From JAVJRN01 sp040218415 (GTDB taxonomy: Bacteria; Bacteroidota; Bacteroidia; Cytophagales; Cyclobacteriaceae): a DNA stretch of 64,000 nt. The stretch covers positions 1 to 64,000 of the forward strand of contig JAVJRN010000067.1 in assembly GCA_040218415.1 (NCBI GenBank), given 5' to 3'. The position numbers and the translations under genes are program-made. Positions 63,233 to 64,000 of this stretch are shown here, in pieces. Position 1 is the first letter of the stretch, and every line of letters starts with the position of its first letter. A model generated the notes under the pieces. It made no database searches and was not told the origin of the DNA. It saw only the letters and a list, made by a program, of their open reading frames with translations.

Positions 63233-63549
63233 CTTATATTAAACTCACTTTTTAACGCTTCCAAAGCTTCCAAAGACTTGTTTTGAACGAAATCCAAGTC
63301 TTCTTGACTGGCAGATGAAGGTTCGTTGTTAATACGACTGACTAAAACCAAGGTTTCTTTCATTCCAAGCATTTCGATTGTAGGCTTTAGCTGGTGAGCC
63401 AACTTCCCCAGTTTATCGAAATCCCCACTGTTTAAACCGACCTGCATTTCAGCGAGTATCGAATTATTATTTGTTTCGAAAGTAGAAACGAATTCTTTAA
63501 TGAATTCTTCGTCCCCATCACTGATTGCATTTAAATAAGAGAAATCCAT
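63229..63549 (-). CDS. HPt (histidine phosphotransfer) domain protein
   Basis: A 106-residue single-domain protein from ATG at 63549 (MDFSYLNAISDGDEEFIKEF); a longer start at 63594 adds 15 residues. A four-helix HPt fold is indicated, with the phospho-accepting His in GKLAHQLKPTIEMLG. It would pass phosphate between a hybrid histidine kinase and a response regulator; the partners are not in the window. Convergent with the SanA-like gene, overlapping by 4 bp. Confidence 0.88.
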   Translation of the reverse strand: MDFSYLNAISDGDEEFIKEFVSTFETNNNSILAEMQVGLNSGDFDKLGKLAHQLKPTIEMLGMKETLVLVSRINNEPSSASQEDLDFVQNKSLEALEALKSEFNIS

Positions 63550-63596
63550 ATTGATCACAGAATCGTATATCTTGGCAATATATAAGGGATTCACAT

Positions 63597-64000
63597 ATGA
63601 GAAAAACTCTAGGTCTATTTTTTGCGCTGTTCATTTTTGCTTTTGTGCTTTTTTATTTTTGGGCCAGTGGTTCAAATAGAGCGGTTACTCACGACGAAAT
63701 GTTAATTTCTAACCAATCAAGTGATGTTGGTAAAGGAATAGGAGATACCCTAACTGCCATTTCTTACAATCTAGGGTACTTATCGGGCATGATTAATAAC
63801 ATGGCCGTAGAAAGGGAGGAAAATATTTTTCATGAAAACTTGACTCTTACAAATCAATTATTTGCAATAAATAAGCCTGACATTGTCGGGTTTCAAGAAA
63901 TTGACATTGATTCAAAACGCTCATTTAACTACAATCAGGTAGACTCTATTTCATCGGAAATGGGTGATATCAACACTTACACTTCATTAAATTGGGATAA
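63597..64000 (+). CDS. Endonuclease/exonuclease/phosphatase-family protein, 3' end outside window
   Basis: The frame runs from ATG 63597 to the right edge (134 codons visible). The N-terminus is a hydrophobic anchor or signal (MRKTLGLFFALFIFAFVLFY). Then comes AISYNLGYLSGM, which is the EEP-superfamily start (metal-ligand Asn), and KPDIVGFQEIDID with the conserved Gln-Glu metal site. Such proteins cleave phosphodiesters of nucleic acids, inositol phosphates or lipids; the specific substrate cannot be told. The start is divergent from the HPt gene. Confidence 0.85.
   Translation, partial: MRKTLGLFFALFIFAFVLFYFWASGSNRAVTHDEMLISNQSSDVGKGIGDTLTAISYNLGYLSGMINNMAVEREENIFHENLTLTNQLFAINKPDIVGFQEIDIDSKRSFNYNQVDSISSEMGDINTYTSLNWD

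Noticed and set aside
1..64000. CRISPR arrays, insertion sequences, prophage or integrase genes
   Set aside because: I found no repeat-spacer pattern, no transposase or integrase, and no attachment-site repeats next to the tRNA-Asp gene.
1..64000. Six-frame frames of 60-160 residues lying antisense or out of frame within the annotated genes
   Set aside because: They overlap well-supported genes completely and show no family motifs or own start context.

Overview
The window looks like chromosomal DNA of a marine member of the Bacteroidota, probably order Cytophagales. The reasons are AT-rich DNA, starts without Shine-Dalgarno sequences, many lipoprotein signals, three visible C-terminal type IX secretion (T9SS) sorting domains, a Porin_10-like outer-membrane protein, and LpxK and MiaE. 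This placement is inferred from gene content, not from a marker-gene tree.

Positions 1 to about 25.5 kb hold a polysaccharide-degradation cluster on the + strand. In order: the tail of a T9SS-sorted protein; a GH3 enzyme; a BNR-type beta-propeller protein resembling PL24/PL25 ulvan lyases; two tandem heparinase II/III-like lyase paralogues; a secreted glucose/sorbosone dehydrogenase-like protein; a sulfatase; two nearly identical SGNH acetylesterases (SASA family); a second sulfatase; a beta-helix protein; a third sulfatase; a GH43-like enzyme; and an iduronate-2-sulfatase-like enzyme. From 25.5 to 38.9 kb follow a divergent AraC regulator and a sugar-catabolic cluster: fused rhamnulose-1-phosphate aldolase/lactaldehyde dehydrogenase, rhamnose isomerase, FGGY kinase, tandem class II aldolase-like protein, FMN-dependent L-lactate dehydrogenase-like enzyme, NCS1-type transporter, a 53-residue membrane protein, class I fructose-1,6-bisphosphatase, rhamnose mutarotase and a third SASA esterase.

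Together these fit degradation of a sulfated, rhamnose- and uronate-containing polysaccharide, with ulvan the best candidate. Lyases, sulfatases, esterases and glycosidases would depolymerise it outside the cytoplasm. Rhamnose would then be converted to DHAP and L-lactaldehyde, L-lactaldehyde to L-lactate and pyruvate, with fructose-1,6-bisphosphatase feeding DHAP carbon into gluconeogenesis. SusC/SusD, GH78, GH105/GH88 and the sulfatase maturase are not in the window. The cluster shows active remodelling: a tandem esterase duplication, a 68-bp copy of a lyase gene's 3' end, and a decayed sulfatase start.

From 39 kb on the genes are mostly housekeeping: tRNA-Asp, accA, a patatin-like protein, an acyltransferase, a zinc-ribbon coiled-coil protein, a Nif3-like protein, lpxK, a porin-like protein, miaE, a conserved exported protein, an ABC permease, apt, two small lipoproteins, a sterol-desaturase-like enzyme, an ECF sigma factor with a membrane partner, parE and parC flanking three exported-protein genes, a SanA/YdcF-like protein, an HPt protein and the start of an endonuclease/exonuclease/phosphatase-family gene cut by the window end.
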